NCBI GenBank assembly: GCA_903904005.1
Contig: CAIVAR010000118.1
Location: 1-53,780 of the forward strand
DNA: 53,780 nt
DNA from: an uncultured Anaeromyxobacter sp.
Lineage (GTDB): Bacteria > Myxococcota > Myxococcia > Myxococcales > Anaeromyxobacteraceae
Direction: 5' to 3'
Below, piece by piece: positions 8,577 through 18,005 of this stretch. The position numbers and the translations under genes were made by a program. A model generated the notes under the pieces. The model was not told the DNA's origin and did not search any database. It saw only the letters and a program-made list of their open reading frames with translations. Positions within the stretch are counted from its first letter, which is position 1. Every line of letters starts with the position of its first letter.

Positions 8577-9110
8577 ATGCTGAAGGGCGAACACGTCGGA
8601 CTGAGGGCAATCGAGCGTGCGGACCTTCCGAAGCTACTGGAATGGAGGAACCGGCCGGAGTTGCGCCGGCACTTCAGGGAGTACCGGGAACTCGGAATCG
8701 ACCAGCAGACGGAATGGTACGAAACGAAGGTGCTGAAGGACCCCTGCGTCCGGATGTTCTCGGTGGTCGATGCCCGGACCGGGGACCTGCTGGGAGCCTG
8801 CGGCCTTTGTTACATCGACTGGCCGAACCGCAACGCCGACCTGTCGGTCTACATCGGGGCGGCCGATCTCTATATCGACGACCGCCTCGCGCCAGATGCG
8901 GTCAAGGTCCTCCTTCGGTACGGCTTCGAGGAACTGAACCTGCACCGTGTCTGGTCGGAGATCTATGAGCTAGATGGTCCCAAGAAGAGGATGTTCGAGT
9001 CCCTCGGGTTTCATCTCGACGGACGCCACCTGGAAACCCACTGGTCGGAGGGGCGCTGGTGGGATTCGCTGTTCTTCGCGAAGATTGCCGACAGGACCGC
9101 CGCGTCATGA
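8577..9110 (+). CDS. GNAT N-acetyltransferase, PseH-like
   Basis: A 177-aa GNAT-fold protein starting three bases after the synthase. It has the RAIERADLPKLLEWRN opening and LNLHRVWSEIYELDGPKKRMFESLGFH, the acetyl-CoA-binding and C-terminal signature of the RimJ/PseH group. In pseudaminic acid synthesis PseH acetylates the 4-amino group of UDP-4-amino-4,6-dideoxy-AltNAc. Context (pseB, pseF, synthase before it, pseC after) supports that role; a different N-acylation cannot be excluded. Confidence 0.8.
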   Translation: MLKGEHVGLRAIERADLPKLLEWRNRPELRRHFREYRELGIDQQTEWYETKVLKDPCVRMFSVVDARTGDLLGACGLCYIDWPNRNADLSVYIGAADLYIDDRLAPDAVKVLLRYGFEELNLHRVWSEIYELDGPKKRMFESLGFHLDGRHLETHWSEGRWWDSLFFAKIADRTAAS

Positions 9111-9189
9111 CCGGTGATGGAGTCAAGCGCGTTCGATTATGGACGGACAGCCGCGCACCGGCGTCCGGTGAGCGAGTCAAGAAATCAGC

Positions 9190-10827
9190 ATGATCTTGGC
9201 CAAGATCCGCCGATGGGCGAGGTGGCTGACTGCCCGGTATCCCGATGACCGGCGAGTGACCGTGCTCCGGCAAGAGATGCGGCAGAAGGGGCCAGGGAAC
9301 GCTCCCGCGGCCGCCATGACCGTCGCGGTTGAGTGCATCGAGGACCGCTTCTACTACGGATTGTTCGGGGCCGTTTGCGGGGAACTGCGCAGTTCCTACG
9401 GGGCAGACGTCGAACTCGTGGTCGTACGTTCGATCAATGGAGCGGTGGGGAACGGATGGCAGCAGCGACTTGCACGGTCCGGCGTTGTCAGCGTCCTAAT
9501 GTCCAACCAGTGGGTCCGGGCGCTGCAGGGGATGGCGACAAGGGTAGCCTACCGAAGCGCCTCGCCGGGTCCTCCAGTGAGAGGCATCCTGGACTGGGTC
9601 CGAAGCGCAGCCGTCTGGAGAGAGGAGCGAAATCGATCAGACTGCTCCAATCTCCGTGTGCTCGATGTGCCGGTTGGCGATCTCGTCATCGATTCCTACC
9701 TACGGTACCGTCCTTCGCCCCGATTCGACCCTGGCGATCCCTTCGTGAGGCGGTTGATCTGGCAGGCGTACCGGGATGTGCGCAAGGCGAGGGCGTACTT
9801 CCGAAAGCGTCGCCCACGGTTCTACCTGACGTCCTACGCCACGTATCTCGAGCACGGCATCGCCACGCGCGTCGCCCTCCAGGAAGGGATCCGTGTGCTG
9901 TCGTTCGGAAACTTCCAGGACGTCGGGAAGGAACTCAGCGTCGGCGATGCGCTCCACACGGCGAACACGAGCGCCTACAGTTCGACCTTCGAGTCCCTGG
10001 AGGGGCAGGCGGCGCGGCTGGCCGAGGCCGAGGAGGCGCTGCGGGTCAGGCTTTCCGGGGGAGTCGACGCGGCGACCAGTTACATGAAGGTATCGGCGTA
10101 TTCCGCGAAGGCCGGCGCCGTACCGGACGTTTCCGACGCATTTGTCGTCTTCCTCCACGACTTCTACGACAGTCCGCACGTCTATCACGACTTCATCTTC
10201 CCGGACTTCTGGGCCTGGATCTGCTTTACGCTCGACACGCTCCTGAGGGCCGGGCGGAAGGTGTTCGTGAAGCCCCATCCGAACCAGATAGCCCTGAGCA
10301 GTGAGGTGCTCCACGAACTCGTCGCGAAGTATCCCAGGATCCCCCTCGTGCCCCCAACCGTCACGAACGTGCAACTGGCAGAGAGCGGAATGAAGTGCGG
10401 CATCACCGTCTACGGCACGGTGGGGCACGAACTCGCATACCTCGGAGTCTCCTCCATCACGTGTGCTAGGCACCCCCATCACGCATTCGGGTTCTGCCGA
10501 AATGCCAGTACCATCGAGCAGTATGAGCGACTCCTTCTCGACCCGGTGGAGATGCCGCTGTCGAAGGGCGAAATGCGCCGCCAAGCTCTGGCTTTCTACT
10601 ACATGCACAACCTGCACGGAGACGCTGGACAGCTTGCGCTTCGCGCCCATTTCGTGTCGTTCTGGACGGCTTGCCATGGTCCGGACACGCCGGACTTCAG
10701 GCTGGCTGAGCAGTTCCGTGCCCTTCGCGACCTTCCAGCGTTCCGGGAATTCGTCCGAAAGCTGGTGGCCACCCCTCTCAACCGTCGAGAGCATGATGAA
10801 GGCCACGCACACCTTGCTCTGCGGTAG
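9190..10827 (+). CDS. Capsule-type glycosyltransferase (KpsS-like C-terminus)
   Basis: A 545-aa protein resembling the capsule polysaccharide biosynthesis group (KpsC/KpsS, PF05159-like) in its C-terminal half: FVKPHPNQIALS near residue 360 and ITVYGTVGHELAYLG near 410, which mirror the phosphate-binding loop and the GS/TVGxE motif of these GT-B enzymes. The N-terminal half (ECIEDRFYYGLFGAVCGEL) is not recognised. KpsC/S add Kdo, another CMP-activated acid, so transfer of the CMP-nonulosonate made next door is an attractive but unproven idea. It is separated by 79 bases from the pseH-like gene. Confidence 0.6.
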   Translation: MILAKIRRWARWLTARYPDDRRVTVLRQEMRQKGPGNAPAAAMTVAVECIEDRFYYGLFGAVCGELRSSYGADVELVVVRSINGAVGNGWQQRLARSGVVSVLMSNQWVRALQGMATRVAYRSASPGPPVRGILDWVRSAAVWREERNRSDCSNLRVLDVPVGDLVIDSYLRYRPSPRFDPGDPFVRRLIWQAYRDVRKARAYFRKRRPRFYLTSYATYLEHGIATRVALQEGIRVLSFGNFQDVGKELSVGDALHTANTSAYSSTFESLEGQAARLAEAEEALRVRLSGGVDAATSYMKVSAYSAKAGAVPDVSDAFVVFLHDFYDSPHVYHDFIFPDFWAWICFTLDTLLRAGRKVFVKPHPNQIALSSEVLHELVAKYPRIPLVPPTVTNVQLAESGMKCGITVYGTVGHELAYLGVSSITCARHPHHAFGFCRNASTIEQYERLLLDPVEMPLSKGEMRRQALAFYYMHNLHGDAGQLALRAHFVSFWTACHGPDTPDFRLAEQFRALRDLPAFREFVRKLVATPLNRREHDEGHAHLALR

Positions 10828-10869
10828 GCACCGCGCGTCCTGCCCAGGGCACTCGGGAGTATCCTGCCG

Positions 10870-11769
10870 ATGATCGCCGCTCCCATCGCCTTGTTCGTTT
10901 ACAACCGGCCCGATCACGCACGGCAAACCATCGAGGCACTGAGGGCCAACCAGGGCGCCGATCGGAGCGACCTGTACGTCTTCTCGGACTCTGCCCGGGA
11001 CAACCAAGGTGTGCCCGCCGTACGAGAGGTGCGGGAATTCGTGCGTTCCACGAACGGCTTCCGGTCGGTGACCGTTGTGGAGCAAGAGTCCAACCTTGGG
11101 CTGGCGAACTCGATCATTCAGGGCGTCAGTCGCGTCTGCGGAGAGCGTGGGCGAGTAATCGTCGTCGAGGACGACCTCGTCACGTCCCGGTACTTCTTGC
11201 GGTACATGAACGAGGCGCTTGAGTGCTACGCCGAAGATGAGAGGGTCGCCAGCATCCACGGGTACTGGTATCCGGTGGATCGTCCCGTGCCGGAGACCTT
11301 CTTCCTGCGAGGAGCATCCTGCTGGGGCTGGGCGACCTGGGCCCGTGGCTGGAAGCTGTTCGAGCCAGACGGAAGGAAACTCCTGGGCCAACTGCAGGCC
11401 CAGCGCCTCACTCGGGAGTTCGACCTGGGGGGCGCCATTCCGTATACCCGGATGCTCAAACACCAGATCGCTGGTAGGAACAACTCGTGGGCGATCCGCT
11501 GGCATGCGTCGACGTTTCTGGCCAACCGGCTCCAGTTGTGGTCGGGCAGGAGCCTGGTTCGAAACATCGGGTTCGACGGCAGCGGGACGCACTGTTGGGA
11601 CACCGACGCCTACCGGGTCGGTACGGCGACAGTTCCGGTAGCCGTTGGCAACATCGCCATCGAACCGTCCGTCACCGCCCGCGCGGCGCTAGTCCACTAT
11701 CATCGGAGCACCCGGCCCGGTCTCGCCGAGAGGATCCGAGGACGCCTGCGGCGTCTGGTTCGCCGGTAG
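10870..11769 (+). CDS. GT-A family glycosyltransferase
   Basis: A 299-aa cytoplasmic GT-A fold enzyme with a nucleotide-sugar domain: IALFVYNRPDHARQTIEAL at the start, NLGLANSIIQGV, and VIVVEDDLVTSRYFLRYM near residues 95-112 with an acidic EDD metal site. SCWGWATWARGW is a conserved acceptor-side motif seen in many sugar transferases of this type. It lies between two other transferases in one direction, with a 7-base gap to the next. Donor and acceptor are unknown. Confidence 0.75.
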   Translation: MIAAPIALFVYNRPDHARQTIEALRANQGADRSDLYVFSDSARDNQGVPAVREVREFVRSTNGFRSVTVVEQESNLGLANSIIQGVSRVCGERGRVIVVEDDLVTSRYFLRYMNEALECYAEDERVASIHGYWYPVDRPVPETFFLRGASCWGWATWARGWKLFEPDGRKLLGQLQAQRLTREFDLGGAIPYTRMLKHQIAGRNNSWAIRWHASTFLANRLQLWSGRSLVRNIGFDGSGTHCWDTDAYRVGTATVPVAVGNIAIEPSVTARAALVHYHRSTRPGLAERIRGRLRRLVRR

Positions 11770-11776
11770 ACACCCC

Positions 11777-12784
11777 ATGACTCGGACCTTCTGCACCCTG
11801 TTCGACAAGAACTACCTGGTTCAAGGGGTGGCGCTGCATGCCTCCCTGCGGCGACACGCGAGGGACTTCCGTCTGTACGCGCTCTGCATGGACCAGGCTG
11901 CGTTCGCGATGCTCGAGAGAATGAGGAGCGACACGCTGATCCCGCTCAGCGTGGAGGAACTGGTCACACCCGAGGTCGACGCGGTCCGCGCGCGGACGAC
12001 CCACGGCCAGTTCTGCTGGGTCTGCCAGCCCCTGGTCTGCGAGCACCTCCTCGACCGTTCCGGTGTCGACTCGGTCACCTACCTGGAATCCGATTCGATG
12101 TTCTTTTCGGATCCCGAGGCCCTCTTCGAGGAACTTGGGGAGCGGTCGGTATCCCTTGTGCCCCACAACTACTCGTCCGAGTTCGACAACACGGAGACCG
12201 CCGGAAGGTTCTGCGTGCAGTTCAACGCCTTCCGGAACGACCGTCGAGCCAGGGCGGTACTGGCCGACTGGAAGCAGTCCTGCTTCCGGTACGATCGGTC
12301 GGCGCCCCGCGCGTATCCGGGCCAGACCTGCCTGGACGACTGGCCGGCCCGGTTCGAGGGAGTCGCGGTCATCCAGCATCGCGGGGCCGGCGTCGCCCCG
12401 TGGAACGTCCGGGGCTACCGGCTCGACGCGGGAAATCCACCGCGAGTGGAAGGGATGCCAGTGGTCTTCTACCACTACCACCAGTACGGCCGGCTCCGGA
12501 GCGGTCACCACGAACTGGGAAGCTATCCCCTGACGCCCGGGATCATCGATGCCTTCTATCGTCCGTACGCCCTGGCCATCGAGAAGGCCAGGCGTGATGT
12601 GCGGGCCATCGATCCCTCGTTCGTCCACAGGAGGGAATATCCGGATCACGGCACGTTCCTGGACCTGGTGCGCCAGTTCTCCGTGCCCCGTGCTAACGAC
12701 TATCTAGAGGTCGTGAAGAGGAAGTTGCGGGGGCGTTACAACGTTTTCCCCGATTCCTATTTCTCCTCCCGGGAGGACGGGTGA
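11777..12784 (+). CDS. GT8-like glycosyltransferase
   Basis: A 335-aa protein opening FCTLFDKNYLVQGVALHASLRRH, as in glycogenin/LgtC-like (GT8) retaining transferases that start with a surveyed-stranger pattern. YLESDSMFFSDPEALF near residues 100-115 contains the DxD metal site (DSM variant). The C-terminal portion has VFYHYHQYGRL, where a His for the metal site is plausible. The stop overlaps the following methyltransferase GTG by four bases. Substrate unknown. Confidence 0.7.
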   Translation: MTRTFCTLFDKNYLVQGVALHASLRRHARDFRLYALCMDQAAFAMLERMRSDTLIPLSVEELVTPEVDAVRARTTHGQFCWVCQPLVCEHLLDRSGVDSVTYLESDSMFFSDPEALFEELGERSVSLVPHNYSSEFDNTETAGRFCVQFNAFRNDRRARAVLADWKQSCFRYDRSAPRAYPGQTCLDDWPARFEGVAVIQHRGAGVAPWNVRGYRLDAGNPPRVEGMPVVFYHYHQYGRLRSGHHELGSYPLTPGIIDAFYRPYALAIEKARRDVRAIDPSFVHRREYPDHGTFLDLVRQFSVPRANDYLEVVKRKLRGRYNVFPDSYFSSREDG

Positions 12785-13545
12785 GCGGCTCGAGGGGAAA
12801 GTCATCCGTCCGGGCCCACCTGCGCCGACTGGCGGCATTCGTGCCGCTCGGGTGGCTCCCCCTGGACGGCATGCTCCGGCTGGCCCAGCGGGTTGCGGCG
12901 GGCCTGGCCGGCCTGGTCTTCTTGCGCGACTGGCAACTGGAAGCACGGGGGCGCCCCCAGTTCTTCAAGCACCAGATCAACCTGAGCCGCTGGAGCTTTG
13001 AGCCGTCCCGGTGGGCCTTCAGCGCACGCGGCGTCCATGGGCGCGAGCTCATGTTCAGGGGTTGCAGGGTGCTGGACCTATGCTGCGGCGACGGAAGCTA
13101 CAGTTACCTGTTCTTCTCGGACGTCGCCGGGAGGATCGACGCGGTGGACAACGACGCCTATGCCATCGATTATGCTCGTAAGTACAGGGCCGCCCCGGCC
13201 ATCTCCTACCAGAAGCTAGACGTCGTCGGGCAGCCTTTGCCAGCGTCCGGCTACGACGTCGTGGTCTGGAACGCGGCCATCTGCTATTTCCGCCACGACG
13301 AGATCCGTCTGATCCTGCGCAAGGTCGTCGCCGCCGGGAAGCCAACCATGAAGCTAAGCGGAATGCTGCCCCGGGCCAACCGCCACCCAGACCACAAGAC
13401 CGAGTTCGAGGACCGCGCGTCCCTGGAACGACTCCTCGGCGAGTTCTTCGCGGTCGTCGTCACCCGGGAGGTGGACGAGGGGCCGGCGGTCACGTTCCAC
13501 TTCCAGGCGTCGGATCCCCTCCAGTCGACAAAGGACCGTGCATGA
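12781..13545 (+). CDS. SAM-dependent methyltransferase
   Basis: A 254-aa class I methyltransferase: motif I is CRVLDLCCGDGSYSYLF near residues 95-110, followed by RIDAVDNDAYAIDYARKY (motif II acidic residue). The N-terminal 75 residues contain a hydrophobic stretch (AAFVPLGWLPLDGMLRLA) that may associate with the membrane. GTG start overlaps the GT8 stop, and its TGA overlaps the pseC ATG. It probably methylates a sugar of the repeat unit; acceptor not known. Confidence 0.75.
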   Translation: MSGSRGKSSVRAHLRRLAAFVPLGWLPLDGMLRLAQRVAAGLAGLVFLRDWQLEARGRPQFFKHQINLSRWSFEPSRWAFSARGVHGRELMFRGCRVLDLCCGDGSYSYLFFSDVAGRIDAVDNDAYAIDYARKYRAAPAISYQKLDVVGQPLPASGYDVVVWNAAICYFRHDEIRLILRKVVAAGKPTMKLSGMLPRANRHPDHKTEFEDRASLERLLGEFFAVVVTREVDEGPAVTFHFQASDPLQSTKDRA

Positions 13546-14714
13546 CCGCGAAGCACCCCGTTCGGCCGAAGGACCGGTTCCTCGTTTTCGGAATGCCGCC
13601 AATCGAGGACGAGGAGATCGCCGAGGTCGTGGCGACTCTGAAGTCCGGCTGGATCGGCTCCGGGCCCCGCGTCTCCCGGTTCGAGAGCGAATTCAAGCGT
13701 TACAAGGGAGCCGAGCACGCGGTCGCGCTGAACTCATGCACGGCCGCCCTGCACCTCAGCATGCTCGCCGCCGGAGTGAAGCCAGGCGACGAGGTGATCA
13801 CCACGCCAATGACGTTTTGCGCGACCGTGAACGCCATCCTCCACGCGGGAGGGATGCCGATCCTGGCGGACATCGACCCGGTCACGATGAACATCGACCC
13901 AGAGGAGGTGCGCCGGAAGGTGACCCCGAGGACCCGGGCGATCGTGCCCGTCCACTTTGCCGGGCGTCCGTGCGCCATGGACGAACTGATGGCCATCGCC
14001 CGGGAGCACGGGCTCAAGGTCATCGAGGATTGCGCCCATGCGATCGAGGCCGAGTACCACGGGCAAAAGGCAGGGATGATCGGCGACCTCGGATGCTTCA
14101 GTTTCTACGTGACGAAGAACGTCGTCACGGGCGAGGGGGGCATGGTCCTGGCCCGCAGCGAGAAGGACGCGGCCCGGATCAAGATCTTGGGCCTTCACGG
14201 CATGAGCAAGGATGCCTGGAAGCGCTTTGGAGACGAGGGATACCGGCATTACCAGGTGGTCGAATGCGGCTACAAGTACAACATGATGGACCTCCAGGCC
14301 GCGATCGGCATCCACCAGCTGGCCCGGGTAGAGAAGTACTGGGAACGGCGCTCGCAAATCTGGCGGAGGTACACGGAGGAACTGGCTCGCCTTCCGGTCG
14401 TCTTGCCCGCGGCTGCTGAACCAGATACGCGGCATGGCTACCATCTGTTCACCTTGCGCGTGGACGAAAAGAATAGCGGGATCTCACGCGACCGCTTCCT
14501 CGACGCCATGACGGCGCAAAACATCGGGGTGGGCGTTCACTACCTGAGCATTCCCGAGCATCCGTACTACCAGGGTGCGTTGGGCTGGAAGCCGGAGCAA
14601 TTCCCAAACGCCATGACCGTCGGAAGGTCAACGGTGAGCATTCCCATATCGGCCAGGCTCGACGACGCCGACGTAGGCGACGTCATCGAGGCCATCAAGA
14701 GGGTGCTTTCGTGA
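13542..14714 (+). CDS. pseC: PLP sugar aminotransferase, PseC-like
   Basis: DegT/DnrJ/EryC1 aminotransferase, 390 aa, expected to convert UDP-4-keto-6-deoxy-L-AltNAc to its 4-amino form using glutamate. The PLP Schiff-base lysine is K192 in FYVTKNVVTGEGGM; other family motifs are SGWIGSGPRVSRFE, ALNSCTAALHLSML, PVHFAGRPCAMDEL and IEDCAHAIEA. PseC is the only PLP aminotransferase in the window, so it completes the pseB-pseH route despite being four genes away from pseH. It overlaps the preceding methyltransferase by four bases. Confidence 0.85.
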   Translation: MTAKHPVRPKDRFLVFGMPPIEDEEIAEVVATLKSGWIGSGPRVSRFESEFKRYKGAEHAVALNSCTAALHLSMLAAGVKPGDEVITTPMTFCATVNAILHAGGMPILADIDPVTMNIDPEEVRRKVTPRTRAIVPVHFAGRPCAMDELMAIAREHGLKVIEDCAHAIEAEYHGQKAGMIGDLGCFSFYVTKNVVTGEGGMVLARSEKDAARIKILGLHGMSKDAWKRFGDEGYRHYQVVECGYKYNMMDLQAAIGIHQLARVEKYWERRSQIWRRYTEELARLPVVLPAAAEPDTRHGYHLFTLRVDEKNSGISRDRFLDAMTAQNIGVGVHYLSIPEHPYYQGALGWKPEQFPNAMTVGRSTVSIPISARLDDADVGDVIEAIKRVLS

Positions 14715-14737
14715 GCCGGGGGCGAAGGTAGCTTCCG

Positions 14738-15985
14738 ATGTCGATCGCGCCAGCCGCTTCGGAATCTTCCGCCCCGCTCCCAGCGGGTGCATACGCACCG
14801 ATCTTGACCGGGCTGGCTTGCGTCCTGCTGTTCCTGATTGTGAACCCGTTCCTGGCGCTATTCGTCGTGGCGCTTTTGGCACTGTATTACCGCGTACCGG
14901 CGCTGGCGTTTGTTCTGCCGGCGACGATTGCCTTCGGGCTCTTCTTCTTCTTCCGGGAGTACGGGATCGAGTGGTACCCGGAATCCGGCGACGACGTTCC
15001 CGCCTACATCGTGATGTACCAGTACAACCGGGGGGTCCCACTATCGGAACTCTTCACGCGCACCCTGGCGATGCCAAACGGTAACGAACCGCTCTGGCAT
15101 CTCCCGTGGTGGGCTTTGCTGAACGCCCTCAATGCCTCTAGCGAGACCTTCGTCTTTCTCCACTACATGGCGATATTCCTGGCGCTATTCCTGGCCATGT
15201 ACGCACTTTCCACCCGTGGCGTGGCGCCGTTTGCCCTCGTTTACCTGATGCTCATCCCGATTTCCGTAGACGGCGTCGCACACATCTGGAGACAGGAGAT
15301 GGCGTCGTTCGTGTTCCTTGCGGGAGCCGGGCTCTACGTGGTCCGGGGGAGGAGGATCGGGAGGTGGATCGTCTACCTCAGTCCGCTGCTCCACCTTTCG
15401 GTGATCTTCTTCGTGGGGGTGTTCCTGGTATTCGAGCGCATGCGCAGGCGCTCGATATTCGACGATCGGGCTCAGGTAGTCCGGGTGCTCGCCCTCATCG
15501 CCGTGATCGTGCCGGCGACGTCGGTGCTCCTGGTCTCGTTGCTCGACTCTATCGGGCTTGCCAGGATCATGGGGTACTTCGAGGGACGAGGAGTCGATCG
15601 CGTGAGGGTGTACCTCCTCATACTCGGCTATGCCGCGCCGCAGTTGATCGCCTACTGGAAACTACGGAATGACGACCTCAATCGCCTACTGCTGATGCTC
15701 TGCTTCTCCGTCTTCAGCCTGGTACTCGCACTTCCGGCAGCCAATGGGATCTACGATCGCCTGCTCATGTTCACGCTGCCCTTGCTGGCGCTCTACCTGT
15801 ATCGCTGCCTGGTGGAGAACTTCCCTGCCGACTGGCGCGGTCCGGTCCTCGCCTGCGTATTCGTCATCGGAGTGGCTAGGCTTTACGCCCCTGTGGCTGC
15901 AGGATACGGTCCGGGGTTCTATCTCGCGCACGGTCGGGCCTTTGACCCGTCGATGGGGATCGTGAAGATGCTCGCGACGTTTTAG
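14738..15985 (+). CDS. EpsG/Wzy-like polysaccharide polymerase
   Basis: A 415-aa polytopic inner-membrane protein with about 10-12 hydrophobic segments and a periplasmic-like loop containing WYPESGDDVPAYIVMYQ and PLWHLPWWALLNAL. The combination of an early D-x-P/E-rich loop followed by HLSVIFFVG-like segments resembles EpsG-family polymerases (Wzy-type), which join lipid-linked repeat units in the periplasm. Wzy proteins diverge strongly, so the call rests on topology, length and location among glycosyltransferases. Confidence 0.7.
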   Translation: MSIAPAASESSAPLPAGAYAPILTGLACVLLFLIVNPFLALFVVALLALYYRVPALAFVLPATIAFGLFFFFREYGIEWYPESGDDVPAYIVMYQYNRGVPLSELFTRTLAMPNGNEPLWHLPWWALLNALNASSETFVFLHYMAIFLALFLAMYALSTRGVAPFALVYLMLIPISVDGVAHIWRQEMASFVFLAGAGLYVVRGRRIGRWIVYLSPLLHLSVIFFVGVFLVFERMRRRSIFDDRAQVVRVLALIAVIVPATSVLLVSLLDSIGLARIMGYFEGRGVDRVRVYLLILGYAAPQLIAYWKLRNDDLNRLLLMLCFSVFSLVLALPAANGIYDRLLMFTLPLLALYLYRCLVENFPADWRGPVLACVFVIGVARLYAPVAAGYGPGFYLAHGRAFDPSMGIVKMLATF

Positions 15986-16028
15986 GCGAGCTGTGACGTG
16001 GTGCGACGCGATGGGAGGCATCCGGTAG

Positions 16029-16751
16029 ATGTTCAGCGATTTCCTGAAAGCTATGGGCCGCCACTGCGGGGTCGATATACGGCGGTTTCGCCCCTCCAGC
16101 TCCTCGGCCGCGCAGTTGCGCGCCATGATCCGCTGGCATCAAGTCAACGTCGTGCTCGACGTGGGCGCCAACGTGGGGCAGTTCGGGCGGGAACTGCGAA
16201 GCCATGTGGGCTATCGGGGGCGCATCGTGTCCTTCGAGCCGATGAAGGGCGCGCACGAGGCCCTGGTCCGGGCCGCTGCGTGGGACAATGCCTGGGAGGT
16301 CGCGTCGAGAGCCGCGATCGGGGCAAGGTTGGGGACCATCACGGTCAACGTTTCGGGAAACTCCGTCAGCAGTTCGGTGCTCCCGATGCTGGACTCACAT
16401 ACATCGGCTGCTGCCGATTCCCGATACCTGTCGACGGAAGAGGTCCCCATGGCGACTCTGGACTCGATGGCGTACGAGTACCTCCGAGAGGACTCCGTCG
16501 CGTTCCTCAAGATTGACACCCAGGGGTACGAGAGTGCGGTACTGGACGGGGCGGCGAAAACCTTGTCGCGTGTGGTCGGCGTGCAGGTCGAGATGTCGCT
16601 CGTGCCGCTGTACCAGGGGCAGGCCCTCATGCCGGAACTGGTCGATCGCCTTCAGCGCCTCGGATTCGCCCTTTGGGGCATCTCTCCGACATTCGCGCAA
16701 GACGAGACCGGGCGTATGCTGCAGGTCGACGCGACGATGTTTCGAGCCTGA
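16029..16751 (+). CDS. FkbM-family methyltransferase
   Basis: A 240-aa SAM-dependent methyltransferase of the FkbM family, which O-methylates sugars. Motif I is VNVVLDVGANVGQFGREL near residues 39-56, then GRIVSFEPMKGAHEAL; the FkbM signature FLKIDTQGYESAVLDGA is near residues 157-174, followed by VQVEMSLVPLY. It is the last gene of the rightward block before a 191-base gap. The modified sugar is unknown. Confidence 0.85.
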   Translation: MFSDFLKAMGRHCGVDIRRFRPSSSSAAQLRAMIRWHQVNVVLDVGANVGQFGRELRSHVGYRGRIVSFEPMKGAHEALVRAAAWDNAWEVASRAAIGARLGTITVNVSGNSVSSSVLPMLDSHTSAAADSRYLSTEEVPMATLDSMAYEYLREDSVAFLKIDTQGYESAVLDGAAKTLSRVVGVQVEMSLVPLYQGQALMPELVDRLQRLGFALWGISPTFAQDETGRMLQVDATMFRA

Positions 16752-16942
16752 GCAGGACCTGACGTATCCCCTCACATGAGGCCGAAGATCTCGCGGGTGA
16801 CAACGTGCTGACGGAGGAGTTCATAGGAGCGACGCATGAGGGGTCTGGCGCGCTCCTCCACATGTTGAGAATGATCACGAATCGCGAACTATCGTTTAGA
16901 TTCAAGGGCTTCGTTAATTCGATCAACAATGGGGCACAATAG
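16752..16942 (+). promoter_or_regulatory. AT-richer intergenic region, probable promoter
   Basis: A 191-base gap with clearly lower GC between 16860 and 16940 than the flanking genes, placed immediately before the epimerase pair. A TTGAGA at about 16864 followed by TATCGT after 19 bases could be a weak promoter, but the spacing is long. No ORF with coding character is seen. Confidence 0.3.
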
Positions 16943-17998
16943 ATGGGCATTGCATTGGTGACCGGCTCCGCAGGCTTGATCGGCTCCGAGACGTCCAGGC
17001 GTTTCCATGCAGAAGGCTTCGACATCGTGGGCGTGGACAACGACATGCGGGCGCGCTTCTTCGGGGCCGAGGCTTCAACGGCTCACACTCGCATCCGCCT
17101 GGAGCAGGATCTGAAGCGCTACCGACATGAGGGGGCGGACATCCGCGATATGGATAGCGTCGACGCGATCTTCTCGCGACTCGGCAAGGCGGTCGAGGTG
17201 GTGGTTCACGCCGCCGCGCAGCCCTCCCACGACTGGGCCGCGAGGGAACCGCACACTGATTTCACCGTTAACGCAAACGGGACTCTGAACCTCCTCGAAG
17301 CTGCACGGCGCCACTGCCCTGATGCGGTGTTCATCTTCACGAGCACAAACAAAGTCTACGGCGACACACCCAATCGGCTTCCGCTCGTGGAGATGCCGGC
17401 CAGATGGGAAATCGAGCCCTCCCATGCCTACGGCTTGGGCATCGACGAGACAATGTCCATCGACCAGACGAAGCACTCGCTCTTCGGTGCGAGCAAGGTC
17501 GCGGCAGACGTGCTTGTGCAGGAGTATGGCCGCTATTTCGGCATGAAGACCGGCTGCTTCCGTGGCGGATGCCTCACTGGACCTGCGCACGCGGGCACAG
17601 AACTCCACGGCTTTCTGGCCTATCTGATGAAGTGCACCGCGACCGGCCGTCCATACCGGGTCTTCGGCTACAAGGGCAAGCAAGTGCGGGACAACATCCA
17701 CAGCCACGATCTCGTCGACGCCCTCTGGCAGTTTGTTCAGGCTCCTCGCTCCGGCGAGGTCTACAACATGGGGGGCAGTCGCCACTCCCACGGTTCGATG
17801 CTGGAATCAATCCAGCTTTGCGAGGAGATCAGTGGCAAGACGCTCGACTGGACGTACGTCGAAGACAACCGCGTCGGCGACCACATCTGGTGGGTCAGCG
17901 ACGTGAGGAAGTTCCAGTCCCATTACCCGGCATGGAAGTACCGCTACGGCATGACGGATATCCTCTCTGAGATTCATCAGGCCCTCGTCGCAGGGTGA
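16943..17998 (+). CDS. NAD-dependent epimerase, CDP-tyvelose 2-epimerase-like
   Basis: A 351-aa extended SDR with [27 protein letters not shown] and [13 protein letters not shown], a set found in the CDP-paratose/tyvelose 2-epimerase group. The usual YxxxK is replaced by FGASK (Phe near residue 180) in [22 protein letters not shown]; if this is genuine, the enzyme lacks the general-acid Tyr and would use another residue. It is followed after 7 bases by a second SDR. The real substrate cannot be deduced; no CDP-sugar genes are visible here. Confidence 0.7.
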   Translation: MGIALVTGSAGLIGSETSRRFHAEGFDIVGVDNDMRARFFGAEASTAHTRIRLEQDLKRYRHEGADIRDMDSVDAIFSRLGKAVEVVVHAAAQPSHDWAAREPHTDFTVNANGTLNLLEAARRHCPDAVFIFTSTNKVYGDTPNRLPLVEMPARWEIEPSHAYGLGIDETMSIDQTKHSLFGASKVAADVLVQEYGRYFGMKTGCFRGGCLTGPAHAGTELHGFLAYLMKCTATGRPYRVFGYKGKQVRDNIHSHDLVDALWQFVQAPRSGEVYNMGGSRHSHGSMLESIQLCEEISGKTLDWTYVEDNRVGDHIWWVSDVRKFQSHYPAWKYRYGMTDILSEIHQALVAG

Positions 17999-18005
17999 TT
18001 TGTCA

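Noticed and set aside
9190-10827. The capsule-type GT as the missing PseG
   Set aside because: PseG is a GT28-like hydrolase of about 300 aa beginning with a GxGHxxR loop; this protein is 545 aa and lacks that loop.
9700-11592. 630-residue minus-strand frame over two glycosyltransferases
   Set aside because: Antisense shadow without recognisable motifs; both plus-strand genes have clear family motifs.
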